A DNA stretch of 64,000 nt from Sphaerisporangium melleum (GCF_014646695.1 NZ_BMNT01000006.1:18770-82769), one strand, 5' to 3'; shown: positions 17,488 to 26,529, counted from the stretch's first letter. The notes: generated from the letters alone by a model not told the origin. Translations and numbers: made by a program.

Positions 17488-18399
17488 TCAGCCATCGGAC
17501 GGCTCCCCGGCTTCCCCGGCGTCCCGGCCGTCGCCGGCCGCCTCCCGCGCCGCGGCGCGCAGCGCCCGTCCGGCCAGCACCCCGGTCAGGTGCCGCCGGT
17601 AGTCGGCCGTCGCGTGGATGTCCGCCTCGGGGTCCACGCGGTCGCGCACGGCCGCCGCGACGGCGGCCCAGTCGGCCGAGGCGGCGGGCCGCCGGTCGCA
17701 CACCTGCGACACGTCGATCGTCACCGGCACCGGACCGGCGCTCACGCAGGCCACCCGGGCGGAGACGATGCGCAGGTCCTCGTCCAGGACGACGACCGCG
17801 GCGGCGCCGGCCATGGCGTAGTCGCCGTGCCGGCGGGCCACCTCGCGGAACGCGGTGCCCGCCCGGGGCGGCAGCGCGGGGAAGAACGCCGAGACGGCCA
17901 GCTCGCCCGGCCGCAGGGCCGACTCCAGCGGCCCGGTGAAGAACTCCCCCGCCGGGACATCGCGCTGACCGCCGCCGTGCCGGGCCAGCCGCACCGAGCC
18001 GCCGAGGACGGCGAGCACGGCGGGCAGTTCGGCGGCGGGGTCGGCGTGCACCAGGCTGCCGACCACCGTGCCCCGGTTGCGGATCACCGGGTGGGCGACC
18101 TGCCGCAGCGCGGACCGCAGCAACGGCTGGGCTCGCGCGGCGTCCGCCGAGCGTTCGACGGCGGCGTGCCTGGCCAGCGCGCCGACGCGCACCCCGCCGG
18201 CGTCCGCCTCGATGGTGGCGAGCCCGGTCAGGCGGTTGATGTCGACCAGGTGGGCGGGGGCGGCCAGGCGCATGTTCATCAGCGGGATCAGGCTCTGACC
18301 ACCCGCCAGCACCTTGCCGCCCGCGCCCGCCCCGGCGAGGACCGCGAGGGCCTCACCGAGGTCGCGCGGGGCGTGGTAGTCGAACGGCGGAGGCTTCAC
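17488..18399 (-). CDS. Molybdenum hydroxylase FAD-binding medium subunit
   Basis: The 303-residue subunit accepts electrons from the iron-sulfur subunit on FAD. It shows the first FAD motif AGGQSLIPLMNMR near residue 33 and the second, RNRGTVVGSLVHADP, near 105, followed by the CO dehydrogenase flavoprotein C-terminal domain. The GTG start at 18399 overlaps the stop of the permease gene as GTGA. Permease and flavoprotein should therefore be made together, which supports a shared substrate. Confidence 0.94.
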   Translation of the reverse strand: MKPPPFDYHAPRDLGEALAVLAGAGAGGKVLAGGQSLIPLMNMRLAAPAHLVDINRLTGLATIEADAGGVRVGALARHAAVERSADAARAQPLLRSALRQVAHPVIRNRGTVVGSLVHADPAAELPAVLAVLGGSVRLARHGGGQRDVPAGEFFTGPLESALRPGELAVSAFFPALPPRAGTAFREVARRHGDYAMAGAAAVVVLDEDLRIVSARVACVSAGPVPVTIDVSQVCDRRPAASADWAAVAAAVRDRVDPEADIHATADYRRHLTGVLAGRALRAAAREAAGDGRDAGEAGEPSDG

Positions 18400-19766
18400 G
18401 CGCCGGTCTCGCTCCCTTCGGCCAGGACGGGCGACGTCCCGTCCGGGACGCGGCGCCGCCAGGAGATCACCCGCAGCAGGTGGTACCCGCCGAGGACGAC
18501 GATCGTGCCCAGCGTGATGCCGGCCAACGAGAAGTCCCCGGTGATCTGGTGCGCCACCGGGCCGATCGCCAGGATGATCCCTGCGCCGATCGGCACCATG
18601 TTCACCGGGTCGGCGAAGTCCACGCGGTTCTCGATCCAGATCTTGGCGCCCAGCAGTCCGATCATGCCGTACAGGATGACGGTGATGCCACCGAGCACAC
18701 CGCCCGGTGTGGCCGCGACGAGCGCGCCGAACTTCGGCATGAACCCGAACAGGACCGCGATGACGGCGGCGATGTAGTAGGCGGCCGTCGAGTAGACCCG
18801 GGTGGCGGCCATGACGCCGATGTTCTCGGCGTACGTCGTGGTGGGCGAGCCGCCGACCGCGCTGGCCACCGCCGTGCCGACGCCGTCGGCGAGGATCGCC
18901 CGGCCCATGTACGGGTCGACGTCGGTGCCGGTCATCTCCCCCACGGCCTTGACGTGCCCGATGTTCTCGGCGATGAGCGCGATCACCGCGGGCAGCACCA
19001 GCACGATCGCCGACACCGCGAAGTTCGGCGCGTGGAACTGCGGCAGGCCGAACAGCGAGGCGTCCTCGACGCCCTGGAAGCTCACCCGCGGGTGGGTGTC
19101 CACCTTGCCGGCGGCCGCGTTGAACGCGGTGACGTCCCCGAAGATCCGGTCGGCGAGCCAGGAGAGCACGAATCCGGCGACCAGCCCGAGCAGGATGCCG
19201 ATGCGGCCGACGAAACCCTTGAACGCCACGATGATCACGGCGGTCACCGCCATGGTGATCAGGGCGATCCACGGGTCCTGCGGCCAGTAGATGTCGGCGA
19301 CCACGTACGCCAGGCCGAAGCCGATGAGCATGACCACCGCGCCGGTCACCACGGGCGGGAAGATCCGGTGAATGATCTGCACGCCGAGGTAGTGGACGGC
19401 CACACCGGCCAGTGCCAGCACGGCGCCGGCCACCAGGATGGCCCCGGTGATCGTGCCCTTGTCCCCACCGGCCGCCGTGATGGCCGCCACGCCGCCGACG
19501 AACGACGCCGAGGTGCCCAGGTAGCTCGGAATCCTGCCCTGCACGATGAGCAGGAACAGGATCGTCGCGACACCGGACATCATGATCGCCACGTTCGGGT
19601 CCAGCCCCATGATCACGGGGAAGACGAACGTCGCGCCGAACATCGCGATCACGTGCTGCGCGCCGAACCCCACCATGCGGGGCCAGCTCAGCCGCTCGTC
19701 CGGCTTGACCACCTCACCGGGCGTCAGGCCGCGGCCATCTCCGTGCAACTTCCAACCGAAGGCCAT
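18396..19766 (-). CDS. NCS2 family uracil/xanthine permease
   Basis: The 456-residue membrane protein has 12-14 hydrophobic segments. It carries NCS2 signatures: GAQHVIAMFGATFVFP near residue 36, IALIAENIGHVKAVGEMTG near 265 with the substrate-binding Glu, and GGSPTTTYAENIGV near 310. The family imports uracil, xanthine or uric acid with protons. The TTTYAENIG form is common in uracil permeases, so the exact base is uncertain. ATG at 19766 has AAAGGGA upstream. It is the first gene of the permease-M-S-L operon. A 12-bp-stem hairpin lies 105 bp upstream. Confidence 0.93.
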   Translation of the reverse strand: MAFGWKLHGDGRGLTPGEVVKPDERLSWPRMVGFGAQHVIAMFGATFVFPVIMGLDPNVAIMMSGVATILFLLIVQGRIPSYLGTSASFVGGVAAITAAGGDKGTITGAILVAGAVLALAGVAVHYLGVQIIHRIFPPVVTGAVVMLIGFGLAYVVADIYWPQDPWIALITMAVTAVIIVAFKGFVGRIGILLGLVAGFVLSWLADRIFGDVTAFNAAAGKVDTHPRVSFQGVEDASLFGLPQFHAPNFAVSAIVLVLPAVIALIAENIGHVKAVGEMTGTDVDPYMGRAILADGVGTAVASAVGGSPTTTYAENIGVMAATRVYSTAAYYIAAVIAVLFGFMPKFGALVAATPGGVLGGITVILYGMIGLLGAKIWIENRVDFADPVNMVPIGAGIILAIGPVAHQITGDFSLAGITLGTIVVLGGYHLLRVISWRRRVPDGTSPVLAEGSETGA

Positions 19767-20213
19767 CAGATCCCTTTCGCTGACCGGGCCGGGCGGTCGG
19801 TGGCCACCCCGCAGGCGGACCTCCACGGCGTCGTGCCTTGTCGTACCTCGGACGTGCCGGCTCTAAGCGAGATCTCCCGCCGCCCGCGCCGAGCGGCGGG
19901 AGATCCTCTTCCTGTTGCGGGCACATTAGACCGGCGGACCCCGGCCCACATGGTAAGGACTTGCCAAACGTGCACCCCGTGGCCGCAGTCCTCTTGCGCA
20001 CCACCGCCCCCACCAGCCCGTGAACCCCCGTCCCGGCTCCCCGCCGCCTCCAAGAGGCGGACCGCGGTGTCATCGTCCTGCCCGATGAGAGATCCCCCGG
20101 CCTGTGGTCACCTCCGGCCACCTCGCGCCCCGGCTCGGACCGCCGCCCCGTGCAACAGTTCTCCGGCGACTCGCCTCTGGGAGGTGACAGACGCGAGGAA
20201 AGGGCGAACACAG
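19767..20213. other. 447-bp intergenic region with a leader hairpin
   Basis: The region separates the divergent permease and sigma-factor genes. A 12-bp stem (GATCTCCCGCCG) with an 11-base loop lies at 19871-19905, followed on the plus strand by a CT-rich run. It may be a leader structure of the permease mRNA or a terminator. No known purine riboswitch was recognised and no coding frame with good codon use is seen. Confidence 0.5.
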
Positions 20214-20729
20214 GTGGAAGCAGATCCGCGGTTCGCGGGGTTCGTCGCCGAGCGCGGCCAGGCGCTGTTGCGCTACGGCTACGTGCTCGCCGGGAACCCC
20301 CACGACGCGGCCGACCTGGTGCAGGAGGCGCTGCTGAAGCTGCGCGCCGCCTGGCCGAGGTTGCGGGCCAAGGACAACCCCGAGAGTTATGTGCGCACCA
20401 CCATGGCCAGGTTGCACACCGCCACCTGGCGGCTGCGGCGGCGTGAGCTGCTCGCCTGGGACCTGCCGGAGCACGGCCACCACGATGTCCTGCCCCACGG
20501 GGACGAGCAGGCCATGTGGCAGGCACTCGCCGGGCTGCCGCGCAGGCAGCGGGTGGTGCTGGTGCTGCGGTACTACGAAGGGCTGAGCGACGCGGAGATC
20601 GCCACGACCCTCGGCATCTCCCGGGGGACCGTGCGCAGCCAGGCGTCGCGGGGGCTGGACAAGCTCCGCGCGGCCATGCCGGCGCACGGCCCGATGAGCG
20701 TCGGCAACGAGTACGAGGAGCGGCGATGA
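20214..20729 (+). CDS. ECF RNA polymerase sigma factor, SigE family
   Basis: The 171-residue protein has region 2 near residues 20-75 (GYVLAGNPHDAADLVQEALLKL) and region 4 near 105-160 (LPRRQRVVLVLRYYEGLSDAEIATTLGISRGTVRSQ), the layout of the small actinobacterial SigE-type ECF group. The GTG at 20214 follows AGGAAAGGG. Its stop overlaps the ATG of the next gene (ATGA), which encodes a membrane protein with the usual position of an anti-sigma or sensor partner. Target promoters are not known. Confidence 0.92.
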   Translation: MEADPRFAGFVAERGQALLRYGYVLAGNPHDAADLVQEALLKLRAAWPRLRAKDNPESYVRTTMARLHTATWRLRRRELLAWDLPEHGHHDVLPHGDEQAMWQALAGLPRRQRVVLVLRYYEGLSDAEIATTLGISRGTVRSQASRGLDKLRAAMPAHGPMSVGNEYEERR

Positions 20730-21931
20730 ACCACGTCGAGGACACCCTGCGCAGGACCTTGGAGAACGCCGCGCGGCAGGCGCCGACCGCACTGCCCGGA
20801 ACGCTGGCAGGGCGACTGGAGACCCGCCACCAGCGGCGCAGGCACCGGGCCCAGGCGCTGCTCGCGGCGGCGGCCGTGGTGCTGGTCGCCGGCGGCACCG
20901 CGGTGGGGCTTCGCGCCGGCGGCGGAACCACGATGCCCGCCGCTCGCTCGTCTCCCACCCCGTCCCTTTCGGCCACCGCTTCCGCCGTCGCCCTCGAACC
21001 GGTGGAGAAGGTGTGGCCACAGGCGGCGTGGACGGCTCCCGTGCGGGCGCCGGGCGGCCCGGAGTTGCGTCCGATGGCCATGATCGACGATCGCACGCTG
21101 CTGATGAGCGCCGGGCGCACGTTCGGCAAGGTCGAGACGTTGTACGCCTACGACAGTGCCACCGGCGACCTACGCAGGATCACGGATGTGCCCGCGCCCA
21201 AGGGGACCACGCTGTTCGCCACAGGCTTCGGTCTCGATGGCACTCGGGTGGCCTGGTGGACCATGACGAAGGGCGTCGTGCACATCTGGGCCGCCGCGCT
21301 GGACGGCGGCAGGGCGCGGCCGGTGGCCGGCCACCCGGTCGACGGCGACGACGCACCGGACGGTCTCGGCCTGGCCGGCGACGATGTGGTGTTCTCGCTG
21401 GCGAACGGCGGCGTCTACCGCGTCCCCCTGACCGGAGGGCCGGTGATGCCGGTTCCGGACGGCGCCGGGCTGCACCTGCTGTCCTGGCCGTGGGCGGGCA
21501 CACCGGGTGCCGGCGACCCCAGGCGGCCCGCGTTCACCAAGCTCGTCAACCTGGCGACCGGGCAGACCAGCACGGCCGTGGTCCGCGACGGCGAGCGCGT
21601 GTACGCCTGCGGCGTACGGTCCTGCTTCGGGACGGCACCGGACGGCAAGGCCTTCACCAGGGCTCGTGACGGCTCACGGCAGAAGGAGATCCCCTCTGGC
21701 TACTTGGTCCCGGAACCACCGGTGCAGAGCCGCTTCTACGTGCGCAACATCAGGGATGACGGCCCGGGGATCGGCCTCTACGACCTGGTCACCGGCACTC
21801 TCGCCGACACGGGCATCCGCGAGGAGGTCGCCACCCGCGGCGAGATCCCCGTCCCCGACGCCGCCGGCCGCATCATGACCTACCGCCTCAAGAACCGGTA
21901 CCACGTCATCGACCTCTCCAAGATCCCCTGA
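20726..21931 (+). CDS. Membrane-anchored partner of the ECF sigma factor
   Basis: The 401-residue protein starts with about 44 cytoplasmic residues (VEDTLRRTLENAARQAP), then one membrane segment (ALLAAAAVVLVAGGTAVGL), a Ser/Thr/Pro-rich linker and an outer domain. The outer part has propeller-like repeats (YAYDSATGDLRRITD, AALDGGRARPV). The topology and the ATGA overlap with the sigma gene indicate an anti-sigma factor or extracytoplasmic sensor, although no zinc-binding HxxxCxxC anti-sigma motif is present. This role is inferred from context. Confidence 0.8.
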   Translation: MNHVEDTLRRTLENAARQAPTALPGTLAGRLETRHQRRRHRAQALLAAAAVVLVAGGTAVGLRAGGGTTMPAARSSPTPSLSATASAVALEPVEKVWPQAAWTAPVRAPGGPELRPMAMIDDRTLLMSAGRTFGKVETLYAYDSATGDLRRITDVPAPKGTTLFATGFGLDGTRVAWWTMTKGVVHIWAAALDGGRARPVAGHPVDGDDAPDGLGLAGDDVVFSLANGGVYRVPLTGGPVMPVPDGAGLHLLSWPWAGTPGAGDPRRPAFTKLVNLATGQTSTAVVRDGERVYACGVRSCFGTAPDGKAFTRARDGSRQKEIPSGYLVPEPPVQSRFYVRNIRDDGPGIGLYDLVTGTLADTGIREEVATRGEIPVPDAAGRIMTYRLKNRYHVIDLSKIP

Positions 21932-22058
21932 TCCCCTCGCCGGCGCACCCCGGGTGCCCGCCCTGCCGGACCGGGCACCCGGCGTCCGGCACACAAGACG
22001 GCCAGGCGACGCGCCGGAACCACCCGGCTCCCCCTCGTTCCGGCCATGCGGGCCGAGG

Positions 22059-22481
22059 TCAGGCCGCCGGGTGCCGGCCGGCCTGCTCGCCGTCCTCATC
22101 GGTATCCGTGCTCCCCCGCCCGGCGTTCTCCTGGGCGTCGAGGAGTTCGTCGCCGTGGTCGGCGATCCACCGTCCGAGCGCCCGCATCGGGCCGTCGACC
22201 AGGCTCCGTCCCAGAGCGGTCAGGGTGTACTCGACGCGAGGCGGGGCCTCGGCGTACGCGTGGCGGGTCACCAGGCCGTTGGCGAGCAGGCGGTGCACCG
22301 CCTCGGTCAGCGCCTTGTCGCTGATGCCGCCGATGAAGGAGCGCAGATCGCGGCGCCGTCGCGGCCCCGGGCGCAGCGCCGCCAGGACGACGGGGTCCCA
22401 GGTGTGGGCGAACAGGTCGGTCGCCGCGCGCAGCCGACAGTCGGCGACCAGTTCGTGGCAGTGGGCTTCACGCTCGCTCAT
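22059..22481 (-). CDS. HxlR-family winged-helix regulator
   Basis: The 140-residue protein has the HxlR pattern: a Cys in the N-terminus (CRLRAATDLFAHTWDPVVLAAL), a helix-turn-helix near residues 45-65 (FIGGISDKALTEAVHRLLANGLV) and the wing PPRVEYTLTALGRSL. HxlR proteins often sense electrophiles or oxidants through cysteine. It is divergent from the NADP-type reductase gene. The 26-bp palindrome between them is the natural operator for both. Confidence 0.92.
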   Translation of the reverse strand: MSEREAHCHELVADCRLRAATDLFAHTWDPVVLAALRPGPRRRRDLRSFIGGISDKALTEAVHRLLANGLVTRHAYAEAPPRVEYTLTALGRSLVDGPMRALGRWIADHGDELLDAQENAGRGSTDTDEDGEQAGRHPAA

Positions 22482-22503
22482 CTCACCCCCATCATCGCCT
22501 GCC

Positions 22504-22529
22504 CGTCGCGCACCGATCGGTGCGCGACG
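22504..22529. promoter_or_regulatory. Perfect 26-bp palindrome, likely HxlR operator
   Basis: Each 13-base arm reads CGTCGCGCACCGA toward the centre at 22516/22517. It lies 23 bp from the HxlR start and 53 bp from the reductase start, a position suited to controlling both. Perfect symmetry of this length in intergenic DNA is unlikely by chance even at this GC content. Confidence 0.8.
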
Positions 22530-22581
22530 CCTTCCCTACCGTTGCCGTCGACCGGCCGGTGACGGAACGAGGAGAGAGACC

Positions 22582-23256
22582 ATGCGCATCGGAATTCTGG
22601 GCAGCGGAAACCTTGCCGAAGGACTGGGCACGGGCTGGGTGAGCGCGGGCCACGAGGTGCTGATCGGCGGGCGCTCGCCCGCCAGGACGCGAGACCTCGC
22701 CGGCCGGCTGGGCCGGGGAGCTCGCGCGGTCACGCCCCGCGAGGCGGTGGCCGGACGGGACGCGGTGCTGCTCGCCGTGTCGTGGGACGGCGTCGAGGAG
22801 ATGCTGCGCAGCGCCGGCGCCGCTCAGGGGAGCCTGGACGGGGTCCCGCTGATCGATCCCACCAACGCGGTCGAGCACGGCGTCGGCGTGTTGCTGACCG
22901 GGCCCGGCGAGTCGGCGGCGCAGCGGATCTCCGCCCTCGCGCCAGGGGCCCACGTCGTCAAGGCCTTCCACCTGTTCCCCGCCGGCCAGTGGGCCAAAGC
23001 CACCGGAGAGGACGGCTCCTCGGTGACGGTGGCGATGTGCGGCGACGACGCGGCGGCCCTGGACGTGGTCGGCGGGCTGGTCCGCGACGTCGGCGCGGTA
23101 CCCGCCGTGCTCGGTCCGCTCAAGCGCGCCCGCCAACTCGAAGAGGTGGCCGGTTTCGTCATCGGCCTGGCCTTCGCCGGCCTCGACCCCGCCTCCGCCG
23201 TCCCCCACGTTCCGGCACCTGCCGCCCCGGGAGACGCCACGACGGCCTCCCCTTGA
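22582..23256 (+). CDS. NADPH/F420-type reductase family protein
   Basis: The 224-residue protein has a Rossmann dinucleotide site at the N-terminus (IGILGSGNLAEGLGTGW) and a basic IGGRSP loop suited to NADP(H), then VVKAFHLFPA near residue 135, as in the NADP oxidoreductase, coenzyme F420-dependent family. Members reduce F420 with NADPH or act as reductases of unknown substrate. ATG at 22582 follows GGAGAGAG. Divergence from an HxlR regulator suggests induction by a reactive compound. The substrate is unknown. Confidence 0.88.
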   Translation: MRIGILGSGNLAEGLGTGWVSAGHEVLIGGRSPARTRDLAGRLGRGARAVTPREAVAGRDAVLLAVSWDGVEEMLRSAGAAQGSLDGVPLIDPTNAVEHGVGVLLTGPGESAAQRISALAPGAHVVKAFHLFPAGQWAKATGEDGSSVTVAMCGDDAAALDVVGGLVRDVGAVPAVLGPLKRARQLEEVAGFVIGLAFAGLDPASAVPHVPAPAAPGDATTASP

Positions 23257-23600
23257 GAAACGGACGTGAGGAACCCCGGTCCTTCCGAGCGCGGACGGAG
23301 CCGCAGAGGAGGACCATCTCGGCGGCTCCGTCCCGCGATAACCGCCATGCCCCCGGCCAACCCTGGCGACGGCTCGCGGGCCAACCGATCGGGGTGCGCC
23401 CCCCGAGGCTGAGCGGACATCCACGTGGTCATGGCGCAGACCAAGAGAATCACCCTCTGCGGTCATCGTGATACTCTCTGCACACGCCAATCGTCCGCCA
23501 TCGACGAATGGAGAGTCAGCAAGGCGTGAAGAGGCCACCTCCAGGAAGACAGAGGCGACACCCCGACATATCCTCCCCAGCGAGAGGGGAGTGATCGGCG
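23257..23600. other. 344-bp region with an imperfect dyad before the toxin-antitoxin pair
   Basis: AGAGAATCAC (23444-23453) and GTGATACTCT (23468-23477) form an inverted repeat with one mismatch in ten around a 14-base centre. It lies about 125 bp before the antitoxin gene and could be an autoregulatory operator. No coding frame is supported in the rest. Confidence 0.45.
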
Positions 23601-24287
23601 ATGGGGACGATTCATACGCTTGACCGGCAGGTGATGAGTGTGCGGGCGGCCGCGCGCCAACTCCGCATCCCTCCGACCACCCTGATGCACTGGCTCGAGG
23701 GGGAAGAGCGGCAGGGTCGTTTCTACCCACCGGTTCTCCGAGAGGAGCCGACCGGTAGCCACGATGTGACGTGGGGCGAGATCGTCGAGGCGCGTTATCT
23801 CCGGGCGTACCGTCAGCGCAACGTCTCGATGCAGAAGTTGCGCCCCCTTATCGGCGACCTGCGCCGCGAGTTCGGCGTCCCCTATCCCCTGGCGCACTTC
23901 AAGCCGTTCGTCGACAGCCGTCGCCGCTTCCTGCTGGAGATTCAGGAAGAACTCGATATCCCGGCGGGACTCCGCATGGTGTACCAGGTGAGCGACGACC
24001 AATTCGTGCTGGACCACCGAGTGATCGACTTTCTCGACCGGGTGGACTTCAGCGAGAGCGGCGATCAGGAAGCACAACGCATCCACCCTTTGGGACGTCA
24101 TTCTCCAGTCGTCATAGACCCGATGTTGTCCTCGGGGGCCGCGACCGTCGAGGGCGTCCGCACGGAGGTTCTCGCCGAACTCGTGGACGCCCAGGTCCCC
24201 GTGGAGGAGATCGCCGAGGAGTTCGGCCTCCCTGTCTCCTCCGTCAAGGCGGCGCTCGTCTACGAGTGGGGCGCGGATGCCGCCTGA
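23601..24287 (+). CDS. DUF433 antitoxin with N-terminal DNA-binding domain
   Basis: The 228-residue protein starts with a MerR-like helix-turn-helix (VRAAARQLRIPPTTLMHWLEG). After a central region comes a C-terminal DUF433 domain near residues 160-225 (PVVIDPMLSSGAATVEGVRTE, VEEIAEEFGLPVSSVKAAL). DUF433 proteins form toxin-antitoxin pairs with PIN-like nucleases. The toxin gene starts 6 bases after the stop. The antitoxin probably binds its own promoter through the N-terminal domain. Confidence 0.85.
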   Translation: MGTIHTLDRQVMSVRAAARQLRIPPTTLMHWLEGEERQGRFYPPVLREEPTGSHDVTWGEIVEARYLRAYRQRNVSMQKLRPLIGDLRREFGVPYPLAHFKPFVDSRRRFLLEIQEELDIPAGLRMVYQVSDDQFVLDHRVIDFLDRVDFSESGDQEAQRIHPLGRHSPVVIDPMLSSGAATVEGVRTEVLAELVDAQVPVEEIAEEFGLPVSSVKAALVYEWGADAA

Positions 24288-24293
24288 GGTGTC

Positions 24294-24731
24294 ATGAAGC
24301 TGGTCAGACCTCGCTGGTACGTCGATGCGGACACCCTTGGCCTGGCCCATGTCCTGATACGCGTGCGCCGCGATGTGACCTTCTGCGGTGACGACGGGCA
24401 ACGCCATCGAAAGTCCTGGACGATGTCCCCCTGCCCGATCCAGGAGACGGCCACTCCCGACGACGTGTGGATTCCTCGGGTCGCGGCGGCCGGGCTCGCG
24501 ATCATCACCCGTGACAGGCACATCGAGATGCGGACGGCGGAGAAGAACGCTGTGCTCGCGGCCCGGGCGCGGATGTTCGCCATCACCGCTGAGGAGAGCC
24601 TCGACGCGTGGGGCCTGCTCGAAGTGGTCGTGACTCAATGGCGTCACATGGAAGAAGCCGCCGAGAAGCCAGGCCCCTACATCTACGCGGTGACGCGCTC
24701 CGGTATCCGGGAGATCGCGCTGACCTCCTGA
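24294..24731 (+). CDS. PIN-like toxin paired with DUF433 antitoxin
   Basis: The 145-residue protein fits the VapC45/PIN-like group. It has acidic residues in WYVDADTLG near residue 11, then the WIPRVAAAGLAIITRDRHIEMRTAEKNAV block near 60-85 that ends in Thr-Arg-Asp and Glu. PIN toxins are metal-dependent ribonucleases. ATG at 24294 follows GAGGT and sits 6 bases after the antitoxin stop, as expected for a toxin-antitoxin operon. The target RNA is unknown. Confidence 0.85.
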   Translation: MKLVRPRWYVDADTLGLAHVLIRVRRDVTFCGDDGQRHRKSWTMSPCPIQETATPDDVWIPRVAAAGLAIITRDRHIEMRTAEKNAVLAARARMFAITAEESLDAWGLLEVVVTQWRHMEEAAEKPGPYIYAVTRSGIREIALTS

Positions 24732-24806
24732 GACATCTCGAAGTCGCACCGGGCTGCCCGGGGTGGCGCTTCGTGGCTCGGAGGTGCCGGAGCAGGCTGG
24801 GGCCGG

Positions 24807-26372
24807 TCAGATGCCGCGCATGCGGAGGACGTGGAGGGCGAGGGTGAGGTTGAGGCGCAGGTGGGCGTCCTCGGTGAAGTTGCCGAGCATCCGCTCCAGC
24901 TTGCCGATGCGGTAGCGCAGCGTGTTGTAGTGGAAGTGCAGGCGGCGGGCGGTCTCGGCGACGTTGAGGTTGGTCTCCAGCAGCACCTGCAGCGTGCGGC
25001 GCAGGTCGGCGTTCTCGGCGTCGTCGTCACCGGCGAGCGGGCCGAGGGTCTCCTTCACGAAGGCGTGCAGCTCGGCGGTGTCGTTGACCAGGGACAGCAG
25101 CCGGTAGACGCCGAGCTGGTCGAAGTGGGCGACGGCGCCCCGGCCGTGCAGCTGCCGCCCCACCCGGGCGGCCTTGAGCGCCTGGCCGTAGGCGTCGGGC
25201 AGCGCGTCCGCGCCCTGGGCGACCCTGCTCATGCCGGTGGAGAAGGTCGCGGGCCGGGAGTCGGCGAAGGACGCCGTGGCGTCCTTCGCCAGGCGGGTCA
25301 GGTCGACGCCGGAGCCGACGATGGCGACCACCTCGTGGGAGAAGCCGGCCACGGCGCCGTTCGGGTCGTGACGGCGCAGCGCGGTGACCCAGGCGGCGAG
25401 CAGCCGGTCCGGCGGGATGTCCCACTCGGGGTCGATCTCGGCGACCACCACCCCGACCGGCCGTTCGAGGTCCCAGCCGAAGGCGCGGGCGCGGGCGGCG
25501 ACCCGCAGGCCGCCACGCCCGGTGAGGACGTCGCGCAGGAAGTCGGCGCGGTATTTGCTCTCGACGGCGGTGACGGCCTCCTGGCGGGTGACCACCAGCG
25601 CGGCGACCGTGGCGGCACGTTCGAGGATGCCGACGTCGCCCTCGCGCATGGCACCGCCCGGGGTGTAGGCGACGATGCGCCCGTGGTGGTGGCCGCCGGC
25701 CACGACGGGCACGACGGTGTAGCCGCCGCCCGAGACGGCGGGCACGGCCTCCAGCGCGGCGGTGTCCCCCGCGGCGGACAACACCGCGCCCGCGGCGTCG
25801 ACCACCGCCACCGAGACGTCCAGGAGCCCGGCCACCTCGGCGACGACCTCGCGCAGTCCACCGCCGGCCAGCACGATCTGGACGAGGGCGCGGTGCGCCT
25901 CCTCGGTGCGGGCGAGCAGGGCCGCCTGGCGGTTGAGGATGTCGGTGAGGACCTGGTTGAGGATGTCGTCGAAGCCGACGTCGTTGGGTAGCAGGATGAG
26001 CGGGAAGCCGAGCCGGTCGGCCTGCTCGACCATCTCGCCGGGCAGTTCGTCGACGTACCTGCCGAGCTTGACGCCGAGCGCCGCCAGGCCCCGCTCGTCG
26101 AGGTCGGTGACGAGCGTGCCGAGCGACTGGGGGGTGTTGCGCAGGGGGTAGCCGGTGGTCAGCAGCAGCTCGTGCGGCTTGACCCAGGCGAGGATGTCGG
26201 GGACCTCCATGACGTTGAGCCGCTGGACGACGCGGTCGAGGCCGCTCTCACCACCGATCAGCCGGGCCCCGGCGAGAGTGGAGACACCGAGCACCTCGCC
26301 CACCGAGACCCCGTGAATGATGGTGCCCGTGGAGGCCGAACGCATCGCCGGGGGTGACAGGTCAGCAGCCAT
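24807..26372 (-). CDS. pucR: PucR-family purine catabolism regulator
   Basis: The 521-residue regulator has an N-terminal PucR ligand-sensing domain (SVGEVLGVSTLAGARLIGGESGLDR onward), a middle GGDEF-like region, and a C-terminal PucR helix-turn-helix (NLNVAETARRLHFHYNTLRYRIGKLE) near residue 470. Bacillus PucR activates ureide and purine degradation genes. ATG at 26372 has GGAG 8 bases upstream. It is divergent from allH with 157 bp between, so control of the allH-allF-allG genes is likely. The ligand could be allantoin or another ureide. Confidence 0.88.
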   Translation of the reverse strand: MAADLSPPAMRSASTGTIIHGVSVGEVLGVSTLAGARLIGGESGLDRVVQRLNVMEVPDILAWVKPHELLLTTGYPLRNTPQSLGTLVTDLDERGLAALGVKLGRYVDELPGEMVEQADRLGFPLILLPNDVGFDDILNQVLTDILNRQAALLARTEEAHRALVQIVLAGGGLREVVAEVAGLLDVSVAVVDAAGAVLSAAGDTAALEAVPAVSGGGYTVVPVVAGGHHHGRIVAYTPGGAMREGDVGILERAATVAALVVTRQEAVTAVESKYRADFLRDVLTGRGGLRVAARARAFGWDLERPVGVVVAEIDPEWDIPPDRLLAAWVTALRRHDPNGAVAGFSHEVVAIVGSGVDLTRLAKDATASFADSRPATFSTGMSRVAQGADALPDAYGQALKAARVGRQLHGRGAVAHFDQLGVYRLLSLVNDTAELHAFVKETLGPLAGDDDAENADLRRTLQVLLETNLNVAETARRLHFHYNTLRYRIGKLERMLGNFTEDAHLRLNLTLALHVLRMRGI

Positions 26373-26529
26373 GCTCAGCTCCAGGGTGTAACGCCTTTTC
26401 GGTGATTCTGACGGAACAGATCTCCTGTCAACAAGAGCCAACTCCACGCGGAAGTGTTGTCAGCTTTCTCCGTACGTCGGGCTTTCGGACCGTTCTACGT
26501 TCTCCAGAGACTCGCGGGGAGGCCGAGTA

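Noticed and set aside
15373-18777. A plus-strand open frame of more than 1100 codons across the Mo-hydroxylase operon
   Set aside because: It is antisense to four genes with intact motifs; no domain is visible in it.
23463-24749. Long minus-strand frame opposite the toxin-antitoxin pair
   Set aside because: The plus-strand genes show recognised DUF433 and PIN-like domains and ribosome sites; the antisense frame shows none.
26390-26500. Imperfect dyad CTGTCAACAA / GTGTTGTCAG between pucR and allH as a PucR site
   Set aside because: Arms match only 8 of 10 and spacing is loose; too weak to report as a feature.
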